This document shows positions 34,581-46,320 of a stretch of DNA of 64,000 bases, one piece after another; position 1 is the first letter of the stretch; every line of letters starts with the position of its first letter. The notes under the pieces were generated by a model, which saw nothing but the letters and a program-made list of their open reading frames with translations, was not told the origin of the DNA and made no database searches. The DNA lies in assembly GCA_001600695.1 (NCBI GenBank), contig BCKQ01000007.1, forward strand, positions 309,607 through 373,606, written 5' to 3'. Source of the DNA: Ascoidea asiatica (Eukaryota; Ascomycota; Saccharomycetes; Ascoideales; Ascoideaceae). The position numbers were made by a program, and so were the translations under genes.

Positions 34581-34709
34581 CTTGCTTACCTGCTTGGCTT
34601 GGCTCTAGATGGCAGCGGTGTGGCACAAGGCTCAGAGAGCATAGCGAAGTGTATGCATGATGTGGGTAGCTGGAGTTCAAGCAGAGATGTACACACCAGG
34701 TTATGCAAG
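34581..34709 (+). ncRNA. Candidate structured non-coding RNA (GC island)
   Basis: This ~130-base island has roughly half G+C inside a gene desert of much lower GC. Its ends can pair: CTTGCTTACCTG (34581-34592) with CAGGTTATGCAAG (34697-34709), giving about eleven pairs with small bulges. An internal hairpin GCATA/TATGC (34639-34643 with 34652-34656) is also visible. A TATAAG box lies about 50 bp upstream near 34530. I see no match to tRNA, 5S, U1, U2, U5, U6, SRP, RNase P or RNase MRP core motifs from memory. The strand is a guess from the TATA-like box. A 76-codon frame covers it, but its ends lack protein-like character. Confidence 0.4.
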
Positions 34710-36380
34710 TATGAAGATCTGATTATTCTTATTTGGATCCGCTATGAATCTGCTAAAGTACCAATATATTATTTGATATTGTTTAATTAATGTAATAAAT
34801 TATTAATAATTATTAATAATTATTAAATTTAATTAAATATTATTAATAAACTAAATTATTGATTAATTCGCTTAATTTAATTCGTGTACGTGATTTAATT
34901 ACCCGAATTTTAGAAAAATTAAATGTTTCTTAAACTCGGAAATTCCCTTCATACAGGTAAAAATACCCTATACCCGGTACTATATATTTTTTTTGTTTCA
35001 ATTAAAAGTATGCTAATTTTTATTTTATCTTTAGAAGAAAAAAAAGAAAAAGCAAAAAAAAAAAAACTGAGCAAATAAAACCAAATTAGGTCAATGGAAA
35101 TAAATATTTAAAAAATAAAAATTGTATCATAAATTTATTATTTTTGAGAAAAAAAATTTTAAATTTGTAATTTGTTGTAACAAATTAGAATATAGAATTT
35201 CTCTTGAATTAGAAATTTAAGATATTTATGAAAATTGTTTCATTTTTTGTTTTTCTGCCATATTAAAAATTTGAGATATTGTTAAAAATTGGAAGAGAAT
35301 CGAGTAAGAAAATAAAATAACCTTTGAAATGTATTCAAATATAAGAACAGAGCTTGGTTTTAATTATAACAATATAAACCTTAATAGAATTGAAAATTAG
35401 GAATTAGGAATTAGGAATTAGGAATTGGAATTTGGAATCTGGAAATACCAATTATAACTTGAGCAGCCTAGATTACATTTTTTTAATTGAATATCTTAAA
35501 GAATTCTCGGCAAAAGTAGTTTGAAGTGGAGTATTTCATCTTAATTTCATTTGAATTTCAAATTAATAAGTAAATATTTCTTAAATGAGGAATCTAATTT
35601 ATGTGAAAAAGAATGAAATTGAAAACGTATTTGAATGTTTAAAGGCAGTACTAAATATTAAAAAGAAAAAAGAAGAATGAAGCAAAGAATGATTTGAAGA
35701 ATTTACTTAATTAAGAAACGGCTTCTGAAATTCAATTTATTGATTATCAATAAGAATCGAAAGACAAAAATGTATAAAAATATGTATAGTACCACTAGAA
35801 AATGTTTAATACTATATAGAATTAGCTGATATAACAGGTGATAGAAGTGGAACAGAAGAATTAACTGCTGTTCCAGAGAGCACTGCGTGACAATTTTAGA
35901 TCAAGTAAGCATTAATTGGACATTAATTTAGATTAATTAAAAAGTAATTAAGAATCAATCAAATATAAATTTCTGTTCATGGATTATTATTAATTAATTC
36001 ATTAATTGATTGATTCTCAATAAGATTATATTTTATTACATTTTCAATGTAATTAATGGCAAATTATAAAATTGAGTTAAAAATAAATCTGGAGATAATT
36101 CAATTCAATTAACACGGTATCAATTATTGCTAATTAGAATCCAATTAGAATTTAATTAGAATTCAATTATTGCTAATTAGAATCTATTAAGGTTATATTA
36201 CAATCAGCTGAAATCTCCTAAATAGGATAAATTCTGAATTTGGTTAATCTTGTTTTATGGTCCATCCATTATTGTATTTCATAAAGTTATTTAGATTATT
36301 ATTATTATTTGCTGTATAATATTAAATATTATATTATGCTACACTGGGTAATATGTGTATATTGAGTACCGCATTATTTG
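34710..36380. other. Gene-poor region, between the two GC islands
   Basis: No supported gene. It contains a Reb1-like TTACCCG near 34900, CCGGTACTATA (34974-34984) and its inverse TATAGTACC (35785-35793), and a GGAATTA tandem repeat (35395-35426). Several AATTA-type near repeats lie around 36130-36190. Confidence 0.5.
35395..35426. repeat. GGAATTA 7-mer tandem repeat
   Basis: About four tandem copies of a 7-base unit (AATTAGG). Confidence 0.8.
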
Positions 36381-36430
36381 TGGGCCAGACCGCTGCGGAG
36401 GGGGCTAGAGCGTAAGTCCTGTCCCGCCCA
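36381..36430 (+). ncRNA. Candidate small structured RNA or GC-rich element
   Basis: This 50-base block is about two-thirds G+C. TGGGC (36381-36385) pairs with GCCCA (36426-36430). Inside, CCG-CTG-CGG (36390-36398) makes a mini-hairpin, and GGGG near 36400 can pair with CCC at 36423-36425. It does not fit a tRNA (no T-loop motif). It may be part of an RNA gene, a protein-binding site or a foreign remnant. Confidence 0.3.
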
Positions 36431-38410
36431 TGAGATTGAAGCATCCATTCTACTCTACTCTACTACTACTACTAATACTAATATTGGTAACAATGCCAAA
36501 AAGACCAGGACAAAACAATCTCAAAATTAGGAAATGGAAATTTTCTGTTAGCCAGGAATTGCATTACAAATTTAGTTTTTTTTTTTCTATTTTTTGTAAT
36601 ATTATCATATTTATCTACAAACATTTCATGTTTTTAAACATAATTTGGAGTAAATGCCCTTAATAATCTGAAAATTGTGAAAAATTTGATCAACCTAATT
36701 TGAGATAAATATTTCATTCACTCCCAATTCTTTTATATTTCAAAATTATTTTATAATCGAATATCCCATTATCTTATTTTTATGCTATTCTAGTTTTTCA
36801 CTCAGATTTCAATGTATTTTTATCCATTTTCTCTGTAGAAATAAAGCAAGCTATCTCCATGTATTTCATTCATTTTTTTTTGTGAAGATGTATGAAGTGA
36901 TCTGATTCGGTTCAGAAAAGTGGTAATTTGCAGAACATAACACCACCTTGACATAGTCAACTTATCATAACTTAACAATATTAGATTTTCCTAAGTTTTC
37001 TTATATTTTCTTATATTTTCTTAAATTTTTCAACTTTAGTCAAATTTTCTTAAACTTTTTTCTATATTTTTCAAAATTTTTCTAAAAGTTTTCTGAAGTT
37101 ATCCTGAGATTTGCTATGATTTTCTATGATTGTCTGTTCATTTCCTACCAATAAATGTCTACTTCTTGAGAAGATTGACTTCATTCAACCTCAATCACCG
37201 CCTAAAATTGGTTAACTAAATAGCACTATTATTATTATTCCAGTAATATTCCATTATTATTTTGTAATTTCATTATTATTTATTACAATTTTATTAATAA
37301 TTAATAATTCATCAATATTCAATTATTACAAACTTTATAACTAAGATTATTTTCAAATTATCTTATCCCCAATAAAATTATGATAAATCATAAAAATTTA
37401 TTTGAATCCATTTAAAATTGCAGCACATTCTTTCTCAATATCTAAATCCATCCATTAATATCTTTTATCAATATATTACATTAATATATTGTTATATTAT
37501 TACATTATTATATTATTATATAGAAATACATCTATATTTCAGTATAATATTATAATAATATATAATAATACTGATACTTTGCTATTAGTTACTGGCTACT
37601 TTTACTTTTACTACCTTTATATCTCCGTACCAGTACACAAGTATACCAACACCACTACCAATACTAAATTACTGCTAATTTGCTACTAATTTAATACCAC
37701 TGAGCAAACTGAAAATTATTAAATTTCTTATTTCAAACCATCAAATAATATCTTTTTATTCACCAGATAATTTTCATAAAAATACTAAACTAAAAGTTAA
37801 TATCAACTATTAATTATTAATATCAATATCTATATCAATATCAATATTATTTAACAAAACTTCAAATATCACTCACTATATTCTTGTATATTATATTAAA
37901 CTTATCAAATCATCATCTTATTCAAAAACGTTAAAGTTCATAAAGAATAGAAGAACTTTTTAAAATAAGAATTTAAAAATTAAATATCTAAAAATCCTTA
38001 TTTATATTTGTATTTATATTTATATTTATGATATTTGTTTTTATCAATATTCCTTAATTCAAATACTTCATCTAATATTCTCCTCACATATATATTATTA
38101 TTCATTATTGTTCTTATTATTATTATTAGTATTAGTATATTATTTTCATCATCCTTATCCTTTTTTTCAACAAAATTCAATCTTTCATTATAATATTCAT
38201 TTTATTTCTTGAACCCCCTTGATAATATCAATATTTAATAAAAATTTTCACTTTATAATATTATAATTTATTCAAAATACTTCTTTTAAATTCAAATTAT
38301 ATTAAATTTTTTTAATTCATTTTGTACTATAAACTTATTTTTTATGTTATAAATTATATTTCAATTAAAATTTATTAATCTTTTTTCATTTTTTATATAA
38401 ATTTTAATTA
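36431..38410. other. Gene-poor region, right part (upstream of the Myb-like gene)
   Basis: AT-rich, with repeated TTTTCTTATATTTTC words near 36990-37030 and no supported gene. Small frames at 36430-36663, 37489-37689 and 37998-38180 are repeat-driven. The last ~400 bp is the T-rich leader of the following gene. Confidence 0.5.
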
Positions 38411-39585
38411 ATGTATTCAAATAATAATCAAATTAATCAACTTAATTACAAAAATAAAATAAAAAATATTAATATCAATAATAATATCAATAATAATATG
38501 TTCAAAAATTCTGAAAATGATATTAATGATCCTGATATAGCTGAAATTTCAGATTCTTCAAATGATCCCATCTCAAATAAATCCAAAAATTTAAATAATA
38601 ATAATAATAATAATAAAGAACAACAACAAGAAAATGAAAATGATATTGTCTCTGATAATGATGATAATGAAGATGAAAATGAAGATGATATAATCGAAGA
38701 TAGTGATAATAATACTAATAATACTCCTACTATTACAAAAACAACTAACAATAATAACAATAATAAGACTGATACTAAGACTAATAACAAAACTAACTCA
38801 ATTCACAATCGAAATAATAATATAAACAGACTTGACCCTACTCGGCTTACATCTTATAATCAAGCAAATCTATCAGAAGATAATGATGACACTGATGATA
38901 GTGATGAAGAAGATTTACACCATTCTAGTCATAGGCGATTAACTAGAAATCCTCCACATAGTAGATATTCTAATTATGATTCAATAAAAAAAAATAATCT
39001 AACTAATAATAATTCAAATAAAATATCAAATTTCTCAAAAAATAATAATTCAAATTTTAATCAAAATGGTTTCTCAAGTACCCAAGTTTGTTCTCCTATT
39101 CCATCTCAATCTCAATCTAGATCTCAATCACAGTCTTCAATTAATTCTCTTTCGAATTCTCTTTCGAATTCTCACTCCAATTCTCAAAGCAATTCTCAAA
39201 GTAATTCAAGATCAAATTCAAAATTTTCAAATTCTTTAAATAATCAGCAATATATACATGCTAATCAAAATTTCATTAATCAAAGTAATCAAATTAATCA
39301 AAATAATAATCAAAATAATAATCAAAATAATAATCAAAATAATAATCAAAATAATAATCAAAATAATAATCAAAATAATAATCAAAATAATAATCAAAAT
39401 AATAATCAAAACAATCAAAGTAATCAACATACTTTAATGAGCTCTCAGATGAATTCATCATTAGTGAAGGAAAGTCAAGAAACTATTAGCTTACCCCCTT
39501 CTCAACAAACAAGTTTCGCAAACGTATCACCAGGAGTGAAATTTCCCAGAAGCAACAACAATATTAACCACAGCAATACTATTCC

Positions 39586-39660
<75 letters not shown>

Positions 39661-42600
39661 TATTCATAATAATGAAAATATTTTTGGTAATTTTAATATT
39701 GACTCTATTGGTATAGGTAGTCAGATGAATGCTTCTGATTTAGCCTTAATGTTCCCAAACACACTACCTGAAAATAATATCCCATCATCTTTATCTAGAA
39801 TAAGTCAAAATAAATTTAATGAATCATCGCCATTAATACATCAACCTTTACCGAATAGAAATATGAATAATATGAGCAATATCAATAATCACCAAAATAT
39901 GAACATTAATCCTCCCAATTTACCAGTACTAAAAACTTCCAAAAGTTTAACCCTTTCACAACAGTTAAGAAAAGAAGGTCACTTAAAACCAACTCATTCA
40001 ACTAAATTAAGAGACCCAGAAACTTTGATTGAAATTGATGATCTTAAAAAATACAAAGGTAAAACAACAAGAGTAAGTTGGTCAAATATTGATGATACTC
40101 TATTTCTTAAATTTACAGTTGGTGCATATGTTTCAAAAGATGAAAAAATAAAGGGTTGGCCTTATATTATTGACTCACTTGTAAGATATAATGTGGAAAG
40201 GAATGCCAGACAATGTAGAGATAGAATTCGTTTATTAATAAAGAGATTAAAAAAGTGTATAGATGAATACTATAAAATGAAAGCAAGAAGTCTCACTTTA
40301 CCTTCTTCAAAACCTCAACAATTCAAAGAAGCTATTCCAAATTATAATGGAAATTTTTTACCTTGGAACTTATTGTGCAGTCTTTATATAATTTCCAAAC
40401 AATACTTTACTGATCATCCCACTAACATTTCAAAAAATTCTAAATCTAGTAATAATTTTCCTGGTTCAAATGCAATTTCTGCCTTTGAAGAACTAAGAAA
40501 TATTGAAATTCCAGAACTACAATGTTTATTATCTTGTTACAGTAAAATAAAACAATCTGAAGTTGATGATATTCAAGCTTTGTATAATTCTGGAAATCTA
40601 CTTGAGTTTAATAATGTAATAAATTATATTGGGCTGTTCGATTCAAATGGAAACGAAATCAATGCAATTAAGAGAAATGAATTGGTGGATAAGATACTCA
40701 ATAATACAAATTTAATTTCTTCTAGTCCACCAAAGAATATTAACAACTTTAATCAACCAAATGGTATTAAAATTTCTAGCTCTGAGAGACCAAAAGATAG
40801 CACTATTATTCAAAATATTGCAGTCTCAGAATCTCAAATTCACCCTCGATTACTTCCTCATCCACAATCTCATATTGCTTCTCATGCTCCCACTCTGATT
40901 CCTATTCAAATACCTGTTAAAAGGCCTATTCAAATGCCTACTGGCACCTCTTCTCAAGCTCCTTTTCTTATTTCTCCTAGAATTCCTTTTCAAAACCCCT
41001 CTCAAGAACCATTCCAAGCTATAGAAAGACCAGAATCTTCTCCAAATATAGGAACTCAAATGGATGCTATTAATTTTGATTATGATGATGAAAATAATGA
41101 CGATATTGAAGAAATCAATTCAAAGAAAATGAATGAAATGTATCAGCTGCAGACTGGAAATGATAACTCGGGCAAATTGCGAAATGCAAATACAGAGAGG
41201 AACACAAATGGCTTGAAAGGCCAAATTAAAAAACATATGGAAATTATAAACACGCCTAATGGTCTTCATTTAAATAAAAAAATAAAGTCAAATGCTTTTA
41301 AAAAAAGATATACAATCGATATCAATTCGGAAAAAGATGAATTCAACAATGAAGATGATTTCAATAGCAAAGATTGTAATCAAAAATATCTCAATAAAAT
41401 TTTCAGCAGAATGAATAATATGCAGGACCAGATTTTAACATTTTTTTCTAATAATGATCAAAATAAACTCTTAGATGCAATTTTGAATCTTACCAATGAA
41501 TTAAAAACTTCACGGTCCTCCATGGAGAATGTACTTTTTGAAATAAAAACTATCCTTAGCTCAACCAATTCGTCTTTAAAAGGAGAGTTCACACGGGTTC
41601 TGAATAATATGAATGATGATAAGAAAAAAGAAACTTTTAAATCTAACAATTCAGATACTTCATTGTTATCGAAAGCTTCCAATGATATATCTGATTCTAG
41701 CAATTTGAATACTTTGTCGGAATCCAGAATCTCAGATTTGAATGCAACCCAAAATGTGACTAAATTAGATAATATGACAAGCAGAGTCTCTGTATTAGAT
41801 AAGGTCATTTCAGATAAAAGTGAGAATAGAAGTGCTATGAATAAAATTTCATCAAATAAAGAGAATTCTGTTCATAGAAAACCTTCGAGAAAGATAAAGG
41901 AAAGTCCTAAAAATGTAATTGAAAGCAAAACTAAAAATGCTAATTTTAATCCAAGGACAGTTAGCATATCTCCAACGAATAGTAATGATAAAAATACATC
42001 TAATAATAAATTTCTTGCTAAAAGCCGTTCAAATAACAAAATAAAAAATACCAAATATGGAAAAATAAAAAGTCCAGTGAATTCTGCTGATAATGGAGCT
42101 AATGCTGTTAATTTTAGTAATAAAAATGATAGCAAATATAATTTGAATAAAGATGATAAAACAGTAAACGCTTTCAATAATGGTACTTCTATTGTGAATA
42201 ATGGGTTTGAGGTTTCTTCGAGTTCTTACAATGGAATTTCTGCAACACCAAATCAAATAAAAAATATAAATGATCAGGAAATAGTTCAACAGAACAAGAA
42301 AACACCAGTTTTAGATCAATTGCAATCCTCATCAATTTCAACCCAGACTAATATTCAGAATCAGCAACAGACTTTGGCTCAAAAACGCTCTCAACCCCAG
42401 CAACTAACACCTGCTCAAAAACGTCAGCAACTTCAACAATCTACACAAACTAACAAAACTCGTTATTTTATAGAAAAGGGTCCTCAAATGAATTTAGTTT
42501 CAGCAGATCCGAATTCAAAAGATATGATTGATATGAACAATCTTATAAATATGAATTTAGCTGAAATTAACATAGGTCCTATAAATAATCCTGATATCAA

Positions 42601-43801
42601 TAATGAAAACAATTATCAAATTATGAATGGTTTGGGCATATCTGGAATGGACAATATAATAAATATAGATGAGGATAGTATAAATAATTTCAATGCCGTT
42701 TCTAATTTGAATATAGATTCAAATGGTATGTCTAATACTAATAATATGAATAGTATTAGTATGAATAATATAAATGATATTAATGACATGGGTAATATGA
42801 ATAATGTTAATAATGTGAGTAGAATCGGTAATGCCAAGAGTATAAACACTATTGGTAATGTAAGTACTATGGGAAATGTAAGAAATTTGGGAAATATGGG
42901 TGACATGAATAATATGAACAACATAAACAATATGAACAATATGAACAACATAAATAATACGAATAATATGAGCAATATGAGCAACATGAATAATATAAAA
43001 AATTTGAATGGTATGAAGAATATCAATTCAATAAATAACTTAGGCACTATGGGTAATATAAACAATGTGAATAATATAGGCAACATGAACAATTTGAACA
43101 ATTTGAACGATATGAACAGTTTAAACGATTTAAACGGTATGAACAATGTGAACAATATTAACAATATGAATAGTGTGAATAATATGAGGAATATGAATAT
43201 GAACATAGGCATGAACATGAACATGAATATGAATATGAATAATATTAATAGTATGAATAATATAAATAACAATGTGGGAAATATAGAAAATTTCAATAAT
43301 ATCAATGATATTACTAATATGAATAATTTGAATGATATAAATCCTATTGCTTTAGATTTGAACGGTACAAATATGATTAATATGACCAATAATAATACCA
43401 ACAATAATCCTAGTAATAATCCTAATAATAATAATCCAAATAATAATCCAAATAATAATTCAAATAATAATTCAAATAATCCTAATACCAATATAAGTTC
43501 TAATAACTCTTCAAATGTTCAGTTGCCTCTAGGGCATCGAAATAGTCATCAGTTTTCACCTGCAAATTCCATTCCACTTTCTTCATCGGTACAACACTTT
43601 CAACAACAGCAGCAACAGCAACAACAACAGGATTTGCGATTAAATCCCCAGCAGGTAATACATTATAATATGTCAGGAAGCCCTATTGAACAGCGACCTC
43701 AGCGACCTCAGCAAATGCAACCACAACAGCAGCAGCAACAACAGCAAACTCTACAGCAGCAACACACACAACTTAATTCGAATGGGTTTTTCTATGGTTA
43801 A
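38411..43801 (+). CDS. Very large Asn-rich protein with one Myb/SANT-like domain
   Basis: 1796 residues, mostly low complexity. The only recognisable domain is Myb/SANT-like at about residues 552-625. It has the tryptophan in RVSWSNIDD, a second in KGWPYII, and the recognition-helix signature ARQCRDRIRLLIKRLKK. This suggests DNA binding, perhaps as a chromatin or transcription factor. Before it lie Ser-Gln and NNNQ repeats and a poly-Asn run. After it are a Pro/Ser/Gln-rich segment, a helical segment near residues 1000-1060, and a long Asn-Met-Asn-Ile repeat region (about residues 1430-1650). Poly-Gln runs close the protein. I cannot assign an orthologue. Such composition is typical of prion-like regulators. 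The region upstream is gene-poor, so the first ATG is taken as start. Confidence 0.85.
39298..39411. repeat. 12-mer tandem repeat encoding NNNQ
   Basis: About nine tandem copies of a 12-base unit AATAATAATCAA, each encoding Asn-Asn-Asn-Gln. Confidence 0.95.
39585..39657. repeat. AAT microsatellite (poly-Asn)
   Basis: About 24 AAT triplets in frame, encoding one of the longest Asn runs in the window. Confidence 0.95.
42721..43330. repeat. Degenerate Asn-Met/Asn-Ile coding repeat
   Basis: About 600 bases of imperfect AAT-ATG-AAT and AAT-ATA-AAT units encode an Asn/Met/Ile repeat. The opposite strand is accidentally open for 291 codons because of this composition. Confidence 0.9.
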
Positions 43802-44776
43802 ATTTTAGTTAATTGTCATTCCTTTTGAGATTGAATTTCTTACTGCTAGTGCTTTGTGACAAATAATCTATTTTTCTATTCGACTATCTAAAGCATTATT
43901 TCTACATAAAAGGGTGGGATTTATATGTTATATAAAAAAGGTCCTATCTTTCTGTAACTAAACCAAAATCAATTTCAAATTTTGAATCAAAAAACTTTCA
44001 AAGAGTAATTATACTACTCCAATTCTGACAACTTTTTTTTTCTCTATCTCATTTTTATCCTTTTTTTTCTTTTCCTATATTTTCACCGGTTAGCTTTTAT
44101 ATGTTATTTGTATTCTTTTTTCATTCATTTCAGTTCTTTGTCTTATTGCTCTTATCATTAAATTTAAATTTACAACTTCACTTTTTCATTTTAGTTAAGA
44201 TTTTGATTTCATTTGTATATTGTTTGTTTCTCAATAAAAATTTCATGCATTTATGCTTTTATTATTTAATCAACTTCAATTTAACAATCAATCTATTATG
44301 TAATTAAATAATATTTGAGTTCTTGCTCAGATAAAAGATTAGAATTTATTCTGTGTTTATAAATTTAGCTCGGATTACTGAAAAAACCCTTTGTTTACGT
44401 TAAATCGAATTCTGCCCAAAAAGGGACAAATGTAAACACTCTGTTTGTGTGCGATTTTCAGAACTCCCAGCAAAGTGCGTGAGAAATCGATGAAGTAAAC
44501 AGAAAAACTACCAAAAAGCATATTCAATGAAACTATTAAATAGAGAAAATAGTGAAAACGAGCTTGATATATTACTCTGAAAAAGGTTAAAAAGAAAGAA
44601 AAATTAATAATCGTTATTTCTAATCATTTATTATAATCATTTATTATAATCTCGATAATTAAGAGTTTGAAATTCAGAAAAAAATAAATCTTAAAGTGTC
44701 AGTTTTAACGGCAAGATATTTTTAAAACATTTTACTACGTTAATATTTTCATACAATAGCGTTTTTATTTAGGGCA
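43802..44776. promoter_or_regulatory. Intergenic region with paired forkhead-like sites
   Basis: A T-rich 3' region follows the Myb-like gene. A 68-codon frame at 44101-44307 is just T-rich. Nearer the next gene are TTGTTTAC (44391-44398) and TGTAAACA (44431-44438), matching the yeast forkhead consensus. A splice-acceptor-like TTTATTTAG sits just before the next ATG, so an upstream untranslated exon is possible. Confidence 0.45.
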
Positions 44777-46069
44777 ATGAAGCAATCATTGGAGTTTTCA
44801 AATTATATTCAAACTCCAGAGCAAGGATATGGTTCAGAGATTAGCTCAATATTTCCTAATGAACTTATCAAGGATAAGTTTCAACCAAAAAGGCAAAATA
44901 TAAAGGATACTTTTTATAATGATAAGAATATATCAGAGGAATTAATTGTATTAGATTCAAGTATAAATAGAAATATCAATCAAAATATGATTTCTGAAAT
45001 GAATTCAAGAATAGAACAGTCAAATAACGAAATTCGTTCAAAGAGACCCCCTTCAACGCCATTAACTCCAAGTTTAATTAAGCAAAATATACTTAAGAAA
45101 AATAAAATTGAGTCTAATAGTTCAATAAATCCCAAAAGAAATCTAAAAAATATGATGTTAATGATCAAAATAGATGAAGCAGATAACTCGTCATCATCAG
45201 CTTCTCCATCTTCATCATCCTCAAATTCTAGTGATGATTCCATACGAGAAATTGCAAATGAAGAAGAGCATGAATTAAAATTAAGATTACAACAAGAAGA
45301 AAATGATAAGTTGAATGATATAAGTTCACTATCTATTGTTGATATTGATGATGACGATGAATATATAATGAATAAGAAAAATAAAAATAATAATAATAGA
45401 AATATTAATAACAACATTTTGGACTCTGATTTTCCCATTCATAAAAGTTTCAAAAGTATACAAATTAATAAATTACTTTCAAATAATTTCAATGATAGTA
45501 CAGTATCAGAACAAAATTCAATATTAAACATACGTTCTGGAATGAAAGAAGCAATGAAAACTATTCAAAAAGAGAAATCTATTTTAGGAACTACTTTAAA
45601 AAATGAAAATAATAAAATCAATAATAATAGTGAAGAAAATAAAACAGATAAAAAAAATCATTTAGCAGTAAATAAAAGCACTTCAAACATATCAATTAAT
45701 AATTCTGAATCAATATTGTATGAATATGACTATGATGATGATGATGTTGATGATGAAGAGTATAATCCAAATTTTGGAAGCAAAAACGATAGTCTATTAA
45801 ATTCTCATAATGGTAGTATTAATTCCAGTAATCCTTCGTCAATAATGAGTTATAATGATAATTCAAATAAAAATGAGGAATTTATTTTTAATTATGATTT
45901 AAGTTCAAGTTTAAGTGAAATTGATATTGATATAGATAATAGAGAAGTTGAATTTCAAATAAGTAAAATTAATAGTGAGATTGAATTACAATCAAGAAGT
46001 AAGAAAATTCATAGTATGGAAACAGTAATTGATTTTCTAGAAATGGAGAGATCATTTGAAAATACTTAA
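44777..46069 (+). CDS. Unrecognised Ser/Asp/Asn-rich protein
   Basis: 430 residues, family not recognised. The first ~140 residues have ordinary composition and include a Pro-directed cluster, RPPSTPLTPSLIKQNILKK, that could be a kinase target. Then come a poly-Ser run (about 137-152), an acidic region with IDDDDEY, a central segment (about 230-280) with GMKEAMKTIQKEKSILGTT, a second acidic stretch, and a helical C terminus ending near METVIDFLEMERS. There is no membrane segment or catalytic motif. Two forkhead-like sites 340-390 bp upstream and the S/TP sites would fit a cell-cycle-controlled protein, which is only inference. Confidence 0.75.
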   Translation: MKQSLEFSNYIQTPEQGYGSEISSIFPNELIKDKFQPKRQNIKDTFYNDKNISEELIVLDSSINRNINQNMISEMNSRIEQSNNEIRSKRPPSTPLTPSLIKQNILKKNKIESNSSINPKRNLKNMMLMIKIDEADNSSSSASPSSSSSNSSDDSIREIANEEEHELKLRLQQEENDKLNDISSLSIVDIDDDDEYIMNKKNKNNNNRNINNNILDSDFPIHKSFKSIQINKLLSNNFNDSTVSEQNSILNIRSGMKEAMKTIQKEKSILGTTLKNENNKINNNSEENKTDKKNHLAVNKSTSNISINNSESILYEYDYDDDDVDDEEYNPNFGSKNDSLLNSHNGSINSSNPSSIMSYNDNSNKNEEFIFNYDLSSSLSEIDIDIDNREVEFQISKINSEIELQSRSKKIHSMETVIDFLEMERSFENT

Positions 46070-46320
46070 GTTTTTGGAAGAAATATTCAATTTTAATTTT
46101 TAACTTTTTTGTTTGTTTGATACCTTTTGTCTAAATTATGTTTTGTATGCTGATATTTTTTGATTTTGATTTTGATTTTCTTTTTTTTGTTTTTCCTAAA
46201 TTTTATTTGTATACATTTTACTTTAGATGAAGATAAAAATTACTGTTTTTTAATTTTTTTTTTTGTATATTTTTCGTATCATTTATTTCTATTATAATTC
46301 TGTATAATTCTATATAAATT

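Noticed and set aside
34581-34600. U1 snRNA 5' end (CTTACCTG)
   Set aside because: The splice-site-complementary word is there, but the first stem-loop with the U1-70K loop and an Sm site in the expected place are not seen.
34560-34790. 76-codon ORF over the GC island
   Set aside because: It overlaps the candidate RNA, and its length is explained by raised local GC. The translated sequence shows no family or domain.
39298-39411. CRISPR-like array
   Set aside because: The 12-base units are uninterrupted coding repeats (Asn-Asn-Asn-Gln) without spacers.
42616-43491. 291-codon minus-strand ORF
   Set aside because: It is the complement of the Asn-Met repeat of the Myb-like gene and yields only Leu/Ile/Phe repeats.
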